DNA of 64,000 nucleotides. Origin: Flavobacteriales bacterium. Lineage in GTDB: Bacteria; Bacteroidota; Bacteroidia; Flavobacteriales_D; Sanyastnellaceae. The translations under genes were made by a program, and so were the position numbers. The stretch lies in contig JAGYJM010000002.1 in assembly GCA_018402085.1 (NCBI GenBank), positions 558,001 through 622,000 on the forward strand. The letters are read 5' to 3'. The notes beneath the pieces are model-generated. The model worked only from the letters and a program-made list of their open reading frames with translations, was not told the origin of the DNA and did no database searches. This document shows positions 35,276-44,683 of this stretch, piece by piece (position 1 is the stretch's first letter; each line of letters starts with the position of its first letter).

Positions 35276-36244
35276 ATGCAGACTTACTTCACCCTACTAC
35301 TCTTGCTTGGAGCGGTTGCCGCCTCTTTTGGGCAGCCGGTGCCTGCCGAAGAAGAAAATATTCCTTACCTCGTGACTTTCGGCAAGGATGCCGACACCAG
35401 TTGGGGAGATGACGATTTTTGTCAAGTCTTTTTCTTTTCAATTCCGGCAGATCATCGAACCCCCTTTTTCATCCGAGTATTCGACCCCGACTGCGGTGGT
35501 GAGGCTGATGAGCAAAAAGGGGCCTTCAACACGATGACACGCTTTTCGGTTTATGGTGGCGAGGGCTGCATCTCTGAAGATGATGCGCGCTCAGTAGATC
35601 CTGTAGGAAACTTCAATAGCGGAAACCTGCTCGCAAGTAAAACCTTTGGAAGCCAGCAGAAATACGACGGCCAATGGTACACTTTTGGTCCGTTCAACCC
35701 CCTTGAAGGTGAGCTTTCTCCGAAATACGGGGGATATATTTTTAAAATGATCACCGAAGGCGTGCGTGGTGATGACGGTAACCTCTACCGCTTCTACATG
35801 TCAACCGCACAAGATGAAAATATACCCGTTGAAGGTGGCAACGCGTTTACGTTCGAATATACCTTTCGTCTGCACAGCGATCCGTGGCAAACTTCACATG
35901 TTTACCCTTACATCGACAATGAGGTGATTTACCTGGCGCAATCCAATTTCGATTGGGACAACGATGGATTTATTCGCGTTTACAGTGTGGTGTCATTTGC
36001 GGAGGAACTGACAACAAGCCAGGATAATAACTGGTCTTCAAGTAAGTATACGGTTAAAGATCAGGAGCGCGGTAAGTCGCTTGATATTCAATTCACGAAA
36101 GATGAAAACAAGAATGTCAACAACAACAACGTGGTCTTTTATGTGACGAACCAATACGGCGACCTGCTGCCGTTCTATACGGTTCCGATTGGTGGTATAC
36201 CAAGATATCAGGGGAAAGCCGTAGCCCGCCCGATACGTAAGTAA
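35276..36244 (+). CDS. Secreted protein of unknown function in the adhesin/T9SS locus
   Basis: The 322-residue protein has a clear signal peptide (cleavage near FGQ, residue 20). The mature part opens IPYLVTFGKDADTSWGDDDF and continues with acidic beta-rich sequence. FFFSIPADHRTPFFIRVFDP and TFEYTFRLHSDPWQ look like beta-sandwich strands. An FDWDNDGFIRVYSV segment is reminiscent of a Ca2+-binding loop. I do not recognise a family, and it has no T9SS tail or lipobox. It sits 51 bases after the OmpA gene and overlaps the downstream sensor by one base (TAATG), which implies a role tied to that sensor or to the surface structure. Confidence 0.7.
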   Translation: MQTYFTLLLLLGAVAASFGQPVPAEEENIPYLVTFGKDADTSWGDDDFCQVFFFSIPADHRTPFFIRVFDPDCGGEADEQKGAFNTMTRFSVYGGEGCISEDDARSVDPVGNFNSGNLLASKTFGSQQKYDGQWYTFGPFNPLEGELSPKYGGYIFKMITEGVRGDDGNLYRFYMSTAQDENIPVEGGNAFTFEYTFRLHSDPWQTSHVYPYIDNEVIYLAQSNFDWDNDGFIRVYSVVSFAEELTTSQDNNWSSSKYTVKDQERGKSLDIQFTKDENKNVNNNNVVFYVTNQYGDLLPFYTVPIGGIPRYQGKAVARPIRK

Positions 36245-39200
36245 TGGTATTCAATACATTGTATTTGAGAAGCCTGATCGGATCCCTGCTCATTGTGGCA
36301 TCACTTATAGCGGAGGCCCAATCTTTCAGGATCAGCCGACTTGATGAATCAGATGGTCTTTTTGAGCGCTTCATTTACTCTACAGACCAGGATCATCAAG
36401 GGTATATCATTCTCGGAACATCTAACGGAATGTACCGCTACGACGGGTTTGTCTTTGAGCACTTTGGCGTCAAAGACGGGCTTTCCCATCCATTTATTAC
36501 AACCAGCGCCGCAAGTGAAGATGATCTCTATTTCGGTCATGGAGATGGCTCAGTTTCAGTTTACCGAAATGCTCGTGTTCAAACCCTTTACCGTGACTCC
36601 CTTTTCAGCCAACGCGTGATCTCAATGTCTGCAACCACTGAAGGGCTTTGGTCGCTGCAGCAGGGCAATAAGTTGCTCTTATGGAAAGACAATGAACTGC
36701 AGTTGCATCAATTGCAGATGGAAGGAGCTATGGCGCGTAGCATCCATTGCACGGCGGAAGGTAAGGTGATCGTAGCCTGTGATATGGGCGTCTATCTCTA
36801 CGATGCAGATAAGAACAATGCAAAGCTTCTTGATAGCACTGCCGGATTAAGTGTCACGGCCTTCTGCCACGCTGAAGGCAGTGATCGCGAATTCTTTATG
36901 GCCGCAGAAGACCTCGGAATTGTAAAGCTGAACCTTGAAAAGGAGACCATTCGTTTTTTAAACGGTCCCGGACAACCGGATTCCTGGCTCATTAACGACA
37001 TGCGCAGCTTGCCAGGAAATAAACTGTGCCTGGCGACAAACAGCCATGGAATGCTGATGCTTGAAGGGTTGAGGGGAGAGCGCTGGCAACAGGTTACGAC
37101 GCCTGCCGGATTGAACAGAGATGTATCCAGCATCCGCACGATCCAGATAGATCGCGAGCAAAATCTCTGGCTTGGAACCAATGGCGAAGGCCTGATTATG
37201 CTGTCGAGCCAGGCCTTTACCATCCATCGCTTTCGCGATGAAGAAGACTGCAAAGTGACGGCACTTAATAGAATTCACGACCGGCTATGGATCGGAACGA
37301 GCTGCGGCTTACTCAAAGCAGCCGGTAATCTTGATACCCTCGCACATTGGGACTGGGGTGAAGGTATTCCGACGTCAAAAATCACAGATATTGAGCGGGA
37401 TGAGCAGGGCAGAATATGGCTCAGTACTGCGCGAAAAGGTTTGTATTTCCTTGAGCCCGAGGCTAAAAACTTTATAAAATTTGAGTTGCCGGGCGATTTG
37501 TTAAATGAACGAATCAATGATCTGCTCTACAGCGAAGGGCTGCTCTATGTGGCTACTGACTATGGTCTTTATCAGGTGCGGGAAAAACAGGTGTTGTCGC
37601 ACCTTACCATGCTGTCAGGACTTCCGCATAATGTGGTCAATACCCTTTTTAAAGACTCGTTTGACAGGGTGTGGATTGGAACGTACAACAGCGGGCTCAC
37701 CTATATTGAAGAAGGGGTGATCCTGAACACGCGGTTGCCCATGGATAAACTTCTGGATACCTATGCCTTCACCCAAGACAAAAGCGGATCTGTTTGGGCA
37801 GGTACCGACGGCGCCGGAGTTGTTTGTGTGTCTGAGCGGGATACTGCGATATACAACCGAATGAGCGGATTGTATTCAGACTATTGCTATGGCATTCAGC
37901 AAGATCGCGCAGGCCGTATTTGGATTGCTCACCGGAACGGATTGAGCCAGATTGATCCTGTGACCGGCGATGTTGAAGTGTATGACGAGTCTGAGCTCAC
38001 CCAAAGTACCCTTTCTCCAAATGCTTTTGTGCAAGGCCCCTTTGGGAACCTCATGGTTGGTATCGATAAGGGCTTACTTCTGTACAATGCTGACCTCGCT
38101 AAGCCAATGGAGGTGGAGCCAAGCGTGAACCTCAAGCACGTGGTCATATCTGACAGCCTCTTTGCTACTGACAAAACTATAGACCTGCCGTACGGGATGT
38201 ACCGGATTGAGTTCGGGTTTGTGGGGCTCAGTTTCAGAAACCCTGAGCAGGTGACTTATCGCTATTTTCTCGAAGGCTATGATCTGGAGTGGTCTGATCG
38301 GGTGAGTGATAACACCGTGAGGTATTCGAGACTTGATCCGGGGAGTTACACTTTTAAGGTGAAAGCCTATAACAAGCAGGGTGTAGGCGGATCAGAAGAA
38401 GCGGAAGTTCGAATCAATATCCTCAGGCCATATTGGGAACAGTGGTGGTTTTATGCTGTGATCATCCTCGTAATCTTTCTTGTAGTGCGCTTCATTATTC
38501 GACGAAGAGAGTACGTGATGCGCATGAACCAGGAGCGACTGCAGCAAGAACTCGACCTTCGTACCCGGGAGGTGGTGGCTCAAAAAGAGCTTATTGAGCG
38601 TCGGAATAAAGACATCACCGATAGCATCCGCTACGCGAAAAATATCCAGAAAGCGATGCTGCCCGCGCCTGATATTCTGAATAGACACTTTGCCGAAGCC
38701 TTTGTCTACTTTAAGCCCAGAGATATTGTAAGTGGCGACTTTTACTGGACCGAGAAGTTCGGATCTAAAATTCTGGTGGCTTGCGCAGATTGCACCGGAC
38801 ACGGAGTTCCGGGAGCTTTCATGTCACTCATAGGAACGGTACTCTTGAAAGATACCAGCCGAAACCGACAGGTTGAATCGCCGAGTGAGTTGTTGTACGC
38901 ACTCGAGCATGAGCTGAATGCCATGTTGCATCAGGGTGACGGCCCGTTTTCTGTGCAAGATGGAATGGATATCTCTGTTGTGGAGTATGACTTCGAAACA
39001 AGCGTCTTACGATGCAGCAGCGCGAGGCGACCGGTGGTTGTATATCAATCGGGACGGCGCATCGAAATCAAGGGTGACCGCAACAGCATTGGAGGGCAGA
39101 TGCTCGGTGAGTCTAAGCAGTTTACACTGAACGAGATACAGCTGAGACCGGGAGATAGTTTCTATCAGTTCAGTGATGGTATATCCGATCAGTTTGGTGG

Positions 39201-39366
39201 CAATGATGGCAAGAAACTGAAAAAGAAGGGTTTGCTAAGTATACTCGATCAAGCAAAAACCTTGCCGATGAATGAGCAGTACACCCATATTCGCCGTTCA
39301 CTGAAAGAGTGGAAAGGCGATGAACCTCAGGTAGATGATATTATTTTGTTAGGCATTCGAGTTTAA
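36244..39366 (+). CDS. Two-component-type propeller sensor fused to SpoIIE/PP2C phosphatase
   Basis: A 1040-residue membrane sensor. The signal peptide is at 1-26. A periplasmic double seven-bladed propeller follows, with reg_prop blades (WLGTNGEGLI near 310, RIWLSTARKGLY 389, RVWIGTYNSGL 475, VWAGTDGAGV 517, RIWIAHRNGL 557). A Y_Y_Y domain is at about 647-720 (YRYFLEGYDLEWSD), one transmembrane helix at 733-755, a short coiled coil, and then a SpoIIE-type PP2C serine phosphatase from about 800 (PRDIVSGDFYWTEK, ADCTGHGVPGAFMS, GDSFYQFSDGISDQFGG). It would dephosphorylate a cytosolic anti-sigma-antagonist-like partner in response to an outside ligand. No such partner is in the window. The gene end overlaps the converging acyltransferase gene by four bases. 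Confidence 0.93.
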   Translation: MVFNTLYLRSLIGSLLIVASLIAEAQSFRISRLDESDGLFERFIYSTDQDHQGYIILGTSNGMYRYDGFVFEHFGVKDGLSHPFITTSAASEDDLYFGHGDGSVSVYRNARVQTLYRDSLFSQRVISMSATTEGLWSLQQGNKLLLWKDNELQLHQLQMEGAMARSIHCTAEGKVIVACDMGVYLYDADKNNAKLLDSTAGLSVTAFCHAEGSDREFFMAAEDLGIVKLNLEKETIRFLNGPGQPDSWLINDMRSLPGNKLCLATNSHGMLMLEGLRGERWQQVTTPAGLNRDVSSIRTIQIDREQNLWLGTNGEGLIMLSSQAFTIHRFRDEEDCKVTALNRIHDRLWIGTSCGLLKAAGNLDTLAHWDWGEGIPTSKITDIERDEQGRIWLSTARKGLYFLEPEAKNFIKFELPGDLLNERINDLLYSEGLLYVATDYGLYQVREKQVLSHLTMLSGLPHNVVNTLFKDSFDRVWIGTYNSGLTYIEEGVILNTRLPMDKLLDTYAFTQDKSGSVWAGTDGAGVVCVSERDTAIYNRMSGLYSDYCYGIQQDRAGRIWIAHRNGLSQIDPVTGDVEVYDESELTQSTLSPNAFVQGPFGNLMVGIDKGLLLYNADLAKPMEVEPSVNLKHVVISDSLFATDKTIDLPYGMYRIEFGFVGLSFRNPEQVTYRYFLEGYDLEWSDRVSDNTVRYSRLDPGSYTFKVKAYNKQGVGGSEEAEVRINILRPYWEQWWFYAVIILVIFLVVRFIIRRREYVMRMNQERLQQELDLRTREVVAQKELIERRNKDITDSIRYAKNIQKAMLPAPDILNRHFAEAFVYFKPRDIVSGDFYWTEKFGSKILVACADCTGHGVPGAFMSLIGTVLLKDTSRNRQVESPSELLYALEHELNAMLHQGDGPFSVQDGMDISVVEYDFETSVLRCSSARRPVVVYQSGRRIEIKGDRNSIGGQMLGESKQFTLNEIQLRPGDSFYQFSDGISDQFGGNDGKKLKKKGLLSILDQAKTLPMNEQYTHIRRSLKEWKGDEPQVDDIILLGIRV

Positions 39367-41117
39367 GCATCTCCGAACTCTCGTTGCAGGTTTTCAACGG
39401 TCTCTTCGGGAAGGTTGTGCAGGTCAAGAAGCATCAGCCCATCAAGCGCATTATTGAACAGGGGGTCGAGGTTGAACCCGAGAATACGGGCGTTTTGATG
39501 CAGGTACTTTTTCAAGAGAACAGGCACGGTAAACGACAAGGGTTCAATGTCTGCGATGATGCGATCCATTTTCTTCAGGTCATTCTCAGTGGCGTCGAGT
39601 AGCGCATCCTGATCCACATTTGTCTCAGAAACCACATACGGTGTTCGGGGCCACACATGCGGCGCCAGTTCTTCGTCATAATAATGGCGCTTGATAAACT
39701 CAATAATCAGCCCTTTCGACAGTTCAGTGTACTTGCCGCTGATCGTAACCGGACCAATGATGTAACGGTAGTCAGGTATGCGAATCAGCACAAGCAGGAT
39801 ACCCTTCCATAGCAAGAACAAAGGCATACGCTGTTTCTGATACTCCGGGGCAACAAATGAACGCCCGAGCTCGAGTGACTGCTCAAGGATATCTTCCATC
39901 GGACCTGACATCTTGAACAGGGTGGAGGTGTAGAAGCCCCTCACTCCATAACGCCGCATAACCTGTGGCCCCCTTCCGATGCGGTAGGCGCCGGCAATGC
40001 ACTGCGCTTCTTTATCCCACAGGAACAGGTGGTCGTAGTACAGGTCGAAACCATCAAGGTCAAGCGGCTTATTGGTGCCTTCGCCCACCTCACGAAAGGT
40101 GAGCTCACGTAAACGGCCGATTTCTTTGAGGATGTTCGGAATTCTTCGCGCACTGGCAATGTAACAAGCGAACTGCTGATGTTCAAACAATCGGTTGCTT
40201 TCGAGAGCGCTTACCTCTTCGCTCAGCAGCTCTTTTGGTATGGCATCGATGACCCGCTCCGGTTTCCGGGTGCTCTTCAATCGGGAGAAGTACTCTTTGC
40301 GCACCTCCAGACCCGAGCTCAAGGCATACGTTTTAGCTCGCAAGAAACGCGAGAGTTCTTTCGCTGATTCAAAACAACTGATATCCCTGGCGCGTATGGG
40401 CTTACCGATTCGCACCCGGAGCGTTTTTCCGCGTTTATTCATCAATTCTGCGGGCAAACGCAGGGTGCGCAGCGAAGGGTGAATGGCTCCGAGCAAGTGA
40501 AAGAGGCGGCTGTTCTTGCCGTCAAAGTAAACAGGTACCACCGGCATTCCTGCCTTGTGGATCAAACGAATACTTTCGTCGCTCCAGGGGCCATCACTGA
40601 TGGTCTGTATGTCTTTTCGGTAGGTGCTTACTTCTCCGGCCGGGAAAATACCCAGGGGTAAGCCCTCTTCAATATGCGCCATCGCCGCCTGAAGACCTAC
40701 AGGAATGTTGCCCTGCTGCCGTTCGTCTTCGCTTGGTTTTACCGCAATCAAGCGGTCAGAAATCTGCTCAATATGTTGCAGAAGAAAGTTCGCAAGCACT
40801 TTGAAATCAGGGCGCTGTTCACAGATCAGGTGAAGCAGAACAAGTCCGTCTATCGCGCCGTAAGGATGATTTGATACCGTGATGAAACCGCCGCTCTCCG
40901 GAATACGTTTAAGCTCTTCAGGGTCTACCTCAATGCGAAGGTCGAGAAGCTCCAGTGTTTCGCGAATAAAGGCGGTGTCTTTCTTGTCATGGATCCGCTC
41001 GTAGAAACGGTTCACGCGCTCCATACCGCTCAGCCTGTATAGCACACCTACAAGCGGATTGCGGGTTCGCAAGCGTGCAGCCTGCGCCAACTGCTCTTTT
41101 GAGACGAGTTTATCCAA
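39363..41117 (-). CDS. OlsF-like bifunctional acyltransferase for amino-acid lipid synthesis
   Basis: A 584-residue two-domain protein. The N-terminal part is a PlsC-like O-acyltransferase with HPYGAID (His84, Asp90) and FPAGEVS (158-164) in the positions of the HX4D and EGTR motifs. The C-terminal part is an OlsB/GNAT-like N-acyltransferase (REVGEGTNKPLDLDGFDLYY, FLWDKEAQCIAGAYRIGRG). This domain order is that of OlsF, which builds ornithine or glycine lipids in several Bacteroidota and enterobacteria. Inference: it makes phosphorus-free membrane lipids. The start codon is TTG at 41117, with an in-frame stop 18 bases upstream; the first ATG is at codon 32, which would trim the conserved N-terminus. 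Confidence 0.85.
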   Translation of the reverse strand: MDKLVSKEQLAQAARLRTRNPLVGVLYRLSGMERVNRFYERIHDKKDTAFIRETLELLDLRIEVDPEELKRIPESGGFITVSNHPYGAIDGLVLLHLICEQRPDFKVLANFLLQHIEQISDRLIAVKPSEDERQQGNIPVGLQAAMAHIEEGLPLGIFPAGEVSTYRKDIQTISDGPWSDESIRLIHKAGMPVVPVYFDGKNSRLFHLLGAIHPSLRTLRLPAELMNKRGKTLRVRIGKPIRARDISCFESAKELSRFLRAKTYALSSGLEVRKEYFSRLKSTRKPERVIDAIPKELLSEEVSALESNRLFEHQQFACYIASARRIPNILKEIGRLRELTFREVGEGTNKPLDLDGFDLYYDHLFLWDKEAQCIAGAYRIGRGPQVMRRYGVRGFYTSTLFKMSGPMEDILEQSLELGRSFVAPEYQKQRMPLFLLWKGILLVLIRIPDYRYIIGPVTISGKYTELSKGLIIEFIKRHYYDEELAPHVWPRTPYVVSETNVDQDALLDATENDLKKMDRIIADIEPLSFTVPVLLKKYLHQNARILGFNLDPLFNNALDGLMLLDLHNLPEETVENLQREFGDA

Positions 41118-41200
41118 AGGTTCTCGGAATGATTATTCTAAGTTAACTAGATCGCGCTTTGGTTAAACATGCGGCAGGTGAATTTTGGGTTAAGGCTTTT

Positions 41201-41221
41201 CCGCGCAAAAGCGCGGGATGC
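41201..41221 (+). repeat. GATG mini-hairpin, copy 7 (intergenic)
   Basis: GGCTTTT, stem CCGCGC, loop AAAA, stem GCGCGG, GATGCT. It sits in the 276-base gap between two minus-strand genes. Confidence 0.8.
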
Positions 41222-41343
41222 TGTGAGGAGTGCAGAATCGAAAGAGGTAGATGAACACGACTTGTGGATGCCAGAAGGCATGGAGCATTTTCTGTGACTA
41301 ATCTCGGTGAAGATATAGAGCAGCACCGAGTACAGCAAGAAAC

Positions 41344-41371
41344 AAAAAGCCCCGCCAAAGCGGGGCTTTTT
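41344..41371 (-). terminator. Terminator of the TonB-dependent receptor gene (bidirectional shape)
   Basis: A perfect stem AAAAAGCCCCGC / GCGGGGCTTTTT with a 4-base loop, giving T5 on either strand. It lies 22 bases past the receptor stop. Confidence 0.9.
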
Positions 41372-41392
41372 GCATCCGGCGTTTTTACGCCG
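41372..41392 (-). repeat. GATG mini-hairpin, copy 8 (intergenic, next to terminator)
   Basis: Minus strand: stem CGGCGT, loop AAAA, stem ACGCCG, GATGC. It is packed between the receptor stop codon and the terminator stem, two bases from the stop. Confidence 0.8.
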
Positions 41393-41393
41393 C

Positions 41394-44300
41394 TTAAATG
41401 TTGTAGCTGAAGCCAAGACTGAAGGTGCGACCCCACTGCATCGACTGGAAGTTATACTCAACACCTTTGAACTCGTACGTCTGACGGATCACCGGGTTCA
41501 GGAGGTTGCGCGCTTTGAAGCCCAGCGTGAATTTATCGCTGATACGCTTTGAAAGCGTGAAGTCGAGGTTGCCTACCGGCTGGTCGTATACGTCAGGTGT
41601 ACCGCCCTGGGTAACGAGTACAAGTTTCGGACCCTGTATGTTGAAGGTCACTGCCATGTTCAGTCCAAGTGAGTCGTTATCGTAGGTCGCGATCGCGTTG
41701 ATAATGTATGGCGATTGTCCGAACATTGGGCGAGTATCAAGGTGGTCAGGGTCTGTCGCGCGGATTTGTTCGAGCTCACGCTCTTCGATGTCAGTGGCCG
41801 ACTGCACAAGCGTCAGGTTGAAGCCGACGCCGAAGGGAGCCATAGCTTCTCCCATAAATGCAAGCGATTTGCGAACTTCAAACTCTGCACCGAGCAGCGT
41901 AGCGCTAGGTACATTTCTCCATGTGATTTCTGTATTCTGAGAGGTGGCAACAATCACTTGCTCAATTGGGTTCGTAAACTGCTTGACGAAGCCACTGACT
42001 GAGTAGATTTCACCCGGACGTGGGAAGTGTTCAAGGCGGAGGTCAAAGTTATTGATCAGGGTGCGGTCAAGGTTGATGTTTCCGGTTTGCTGTTCCTGAA
42101 TCTCGAAATCGAAGATCGAGAATGGCGCTTTTTCACGGAACATCGGACGGGCTACGGAGCGGCTTGCAGACACTCGCAGGTTGGTGGTGGCGAGATCGTA
42201 TTGGCGCAGGAGGTACGTAAGATTGAGCGACGGAAGTACGTCAACCAAATCGAGCGAACCACGGAATTCATTTTGCAGTTCTTCTGTGAGTTCGCCTTCA
42301 TCGAGAATAGCCGACTCAAGTAGCATATCGGTTGTTTCAACGCGAAGACCGGTGTTTATGCGCAGCTTGCTGGTGATGTTCCAGTCAACCAGGCCGTATG
42401 CGCCAAGCACGTCCATGGTGGCGTCATAGGTGTTTTGAATGTCTGTGTCATCGCGCAAATAGAGATAACCGTCAGGACCTCCGGGAATGACGACCATGTT
42501 GTCTTCTGAGAAATATTCATTGGGGTTGCCGTTATAACCAAGCCCCGCACTGATAAACGAGTAGCGTGCTTCACTGTAGTCACGGGTGCGGCGAACAAAA
42601 GAACCGCCGAAACGCACTTTGTTGGTAAGTCCGGAGCTGTTTTCGAAAGGAAATTCGATGTGAGCCTTTAAGTCGGTGGTACCATCAATCATTTCACGGA
42701 AGTAGCGGGTAGGAGAGGGGTAGAGGTTATCTTGAATATCGTAGGTGCGTATAGGACCTTCAACTGTTTCGGTGGTGAATCCCGGGAAGTATTCTTCAAG
42801 GATTTCGCCGTCAGCGAGCAGTGCTTCGGCGTCTTCGGTGACATCGTTGCCTTCAGCGTCGAAGTAGAAGGTTCCCCCAGCGCTTTCTTCGTAGCTGTTA
42901 ATGAAGACACGGAGGTCAGGAGTGTTTTGCACCCCACGGGTGTAGGAGCCCATCCATTCTATCTTTGCGCGGCCGAAGTCAGGGAGGAAATGCTCACCGC
43001 GCAGTTGGTAGACGGTCATGTTGCGTTCGAGGTATTGCACGCTTCGTTGTTCCTGACCGAGGCCGACGTCATCGCTTGGGTTGATGCCATCCTGGTAACG
43101 AGAGCTGTTGACACCACTGACGTTAGGCATGAAGGTCAAGCCCAGTTTGTGGTTGTTTGAGAGTTTGTAGCTAAAGTTGAGCAGGGCAGAAACATAGGTT
43201 GATTGTACACCCATTGCGTCATCGAGACGCCGTTCGGTATTAAGCACATTGGTGGTATTTTCGTTACCGGTCAATTTAAAACGGCCGGTGGCACCATTGT
43301 CATAGAAGCGGTTTTGGCGCTTGTACTGAATGCCAACCACATAACCGAGCGGCTTGCCAAAGAGCTTGCCCTGGTTACCAAAGCTGATCGATTGAGAGAT
43401 ATCGATGTTTTGCAGTTCTTGTATGGGATCCCAGGTGTTGTCGAAAGACTGGCCCATAGCGGTCAATTCGCGGTTGTTGAACTCTCTTACAGCAGGCAGA
43501 AACTCATTCTGTACCTGCGAAACTGATTCAACGCCTTCGATCTGGTTGACAACGTCTGAGATAGAAGTTTGTCCTTCATTTGTACCGATATCATCCGGGC
43601 CTACACCAATGGCGTCAAGGTCATCCTCGAATCCGGCAAATACAAGCGCTTCATAGAAACTGGCATTGTCACGAGACGGAATGGCTGAGGCATCACTTAC
43701 AATATCAGGGATATCTCTGAAGCCATTGTCAAAGCCCCATATATCAGTGGTGCTTCTTTCGCTGGTGAGAAACTGGTCATTGAAAGTGGCATTGGTGTTA
43801 TAGCCGAACGAACCTGAATAATTGAAAGAAAATTCTTCCGGAAAGTCTTTGGTGATGACATTGATGAAGGCTCCCGAATAGTCAGCGGGTAAATCTGCCT
43901 GAAGGGTTTTGACCACTACAAGATTGTCTACGAGGTTGGTAGGGAAGATGTCCATCTGCACTGAGTTCCGCTTGGGGTCAAGGCTAGGGATTTCGGCCCC
44001 GTTGAGGGTTGTTTTGATGTAGCGGTCTGAAAGTCCGCGCACAAAGACATAATTACCCACGGTAGATACACCGGTCACCCGTTTGAGAGCACCGGCAGCG
44101 TCGCTGTCACCTGTGCGTTTGATTTGCTGCGAAGAGATGTAGTCCATCATGGAAGCATCTTTCTTTTTGATGTTCTCCATGTAGGTTGAGCGGCTGCGAT
44201 CGGCCTTTGTCACCACCTCAGCTGCCTGCTCAATGATGAAGGTTGCCGGCATGAGGTTGAAATTGACAATGGTTACTTCTCCGTCTTTTACGATCACTTC

Positions 44301-44549
44301 GGTCTCGGTGATTTTCTCGTAAGAGATGAAGCTGGCAGCAATGGTATAACTGCCCGGTTCGAGGTTTTCGAGGCTATAGTTGCCGTCGAGGTCTGCCATG
44401 GCGCCTTTGGTGCTGCCGTCAATAATAACGTTGGCACCGATCAATGATTCACCGGTGACGCCATCTGTTACCTTACCGCGAATGATACCCTGGGCGGCAG
44501 CTGCGCCGGTGAGCATCAAAGCAGTGATAAAGAAGAGAAGCTTTTTCAT
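41394..44549 (-). CDS. TonB-dependent outer-membrane receptor with N-terminal carboxypeptidase-like domain
   Basis: The 1051-residue receptor has a signal peptide (ending GAAAAQG), then a CarboxypepD_reg-like domain (IIRGKVTDGVTGESLIGANV, continuing to about 90). A plug domain follows (GALKRVTGVSTVGNYVFVRG, LSDRYIKTTLNGAEIPSLDP), then a 22-strand-type barrel ending SLGFSYNI with a terminal aromatic/Asn pattern. It imports an unknown ligand using TonB/ExbBD energy. It lacks a SusD partner, so it is not a classical glycan system. The upstream cargo gene is separated from it by a strong terminator. The frame is open to TTG 44579, and ATG 44549 is the better start. Confidence 0.93.
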   Translation of the reverse strand: MKKLLFFITALMLTGAAAAQGIIRGKVTDGVTGESLIGANVIIDGSTKGAMADLDGNYSLENLEPGSYTIAASFISYEKITETEVIVKDGEVTIVNFNLMPATFIIEQAAEVVTKADRSRSTYMENIKKKDASMMDYISSQQIKRTGDSDAAGALKRVTGVSTVGNYVFVRGLSDRYIKTTLNGAEIPSLDPKRNSVQMDIFPTNLVDNLVVVKTLQADLPADYSGAFINVITKDFPEEFSFNYSGSFGYNTNATFNDQFLTSERSTTDIWGFDNGFRDIPDIVSDASAIPSRDNASFYEALVFAGFEDDLDAIGVGPDDIGTNEGQTSISDVVNQIEGVESVSQVQNEFLPAVREFNNRELTAMGQSFDNTWDPIQELQNIDISQSISFGNQGKLFGKPLGYVVGIQYKRQNRFYDNGATGRFKLTGNENTTNVLNTERRLDDAMGVQSTYVSALLNFSYKLSNNHKLGLTFMPNVSGVNSSRYQDGINPSDDVGLGQEQRSVQYLERNMTVYQLRGEHFLPDFGRAKIEWMGSYTRGVQNTPDLRVFINSYEESAGGTFYFDAEGNDVTEDAEALLADGEILEEYFPGFTTETVEGPIRTYDIQDNLYPSPTRYFREMIDGTTDLKAHIEFPFENSSGLTNKVRFGGSFVRRTRDYSEARYSFISAGLGYNGNPNEYFSEDNMVVIPGGPDGYLYLRDDTDIQNTYDATMDVLGAYGLVDWNITSKLRINTGLRVETTDMLLESAILDEGELTEELQNEFRGSLDLVDVLPSLNLTYLLRQYDLATTNLRVSASRSVARPMFREKAPFSIFDFEIQEQQTGNINLDRTLINNFDLRLEHFPRPGEIYSVSGFVKQFTNPIEQVIVATSQNTEITWRNVPSATLLGAEFEVRKSLAFMGEAMAPFGVGFNLTLVQSATDIEERELEQIRATDPDHLDTRPMFGQSPYIINAIATYDNDSLGLNMAVTFNIQGPKLVLVTQGGTPDVYDQPVGNLDFTLSKRISDKFTLGFKARNLLNPVIRQTYEFKGVEYNFQSMQWGRTFSLGFSYNI

Positions 44550-44620
44550 AGTACTGAATGATCGCAATGATGACCGCAAAGGTCGATTTGCGGTGTTACG
44601 GAATTGTTAAGGGGGCGTAA

Positions 44621-44662
44621 TCAAAAAAAAGAAACAGGGTACCCGAGAGGATACCCTGTTTC
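44621..44662 (-). terminator. Terminator between the triplicated T9SS cargo and the TonB receptor
   Basis: A perfect 11-bp stem GAAACAGGGTA / TACCCTGTTTC with a 10-base loop, followed on the minus strand by eight T residues. It isolates the cargo transcript from the receptor gene. Confidence 0.92.
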
Positions 44663-44683
44663 ATGGAAGTCAATAAGATAGGA

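Noticed and set aside
44621-44662. Considered as a member of the GATG hairpin family
   Set aside because: Long stem, 10-base loop, eight T residues after it and no GAT flank: an ordinary terminator.
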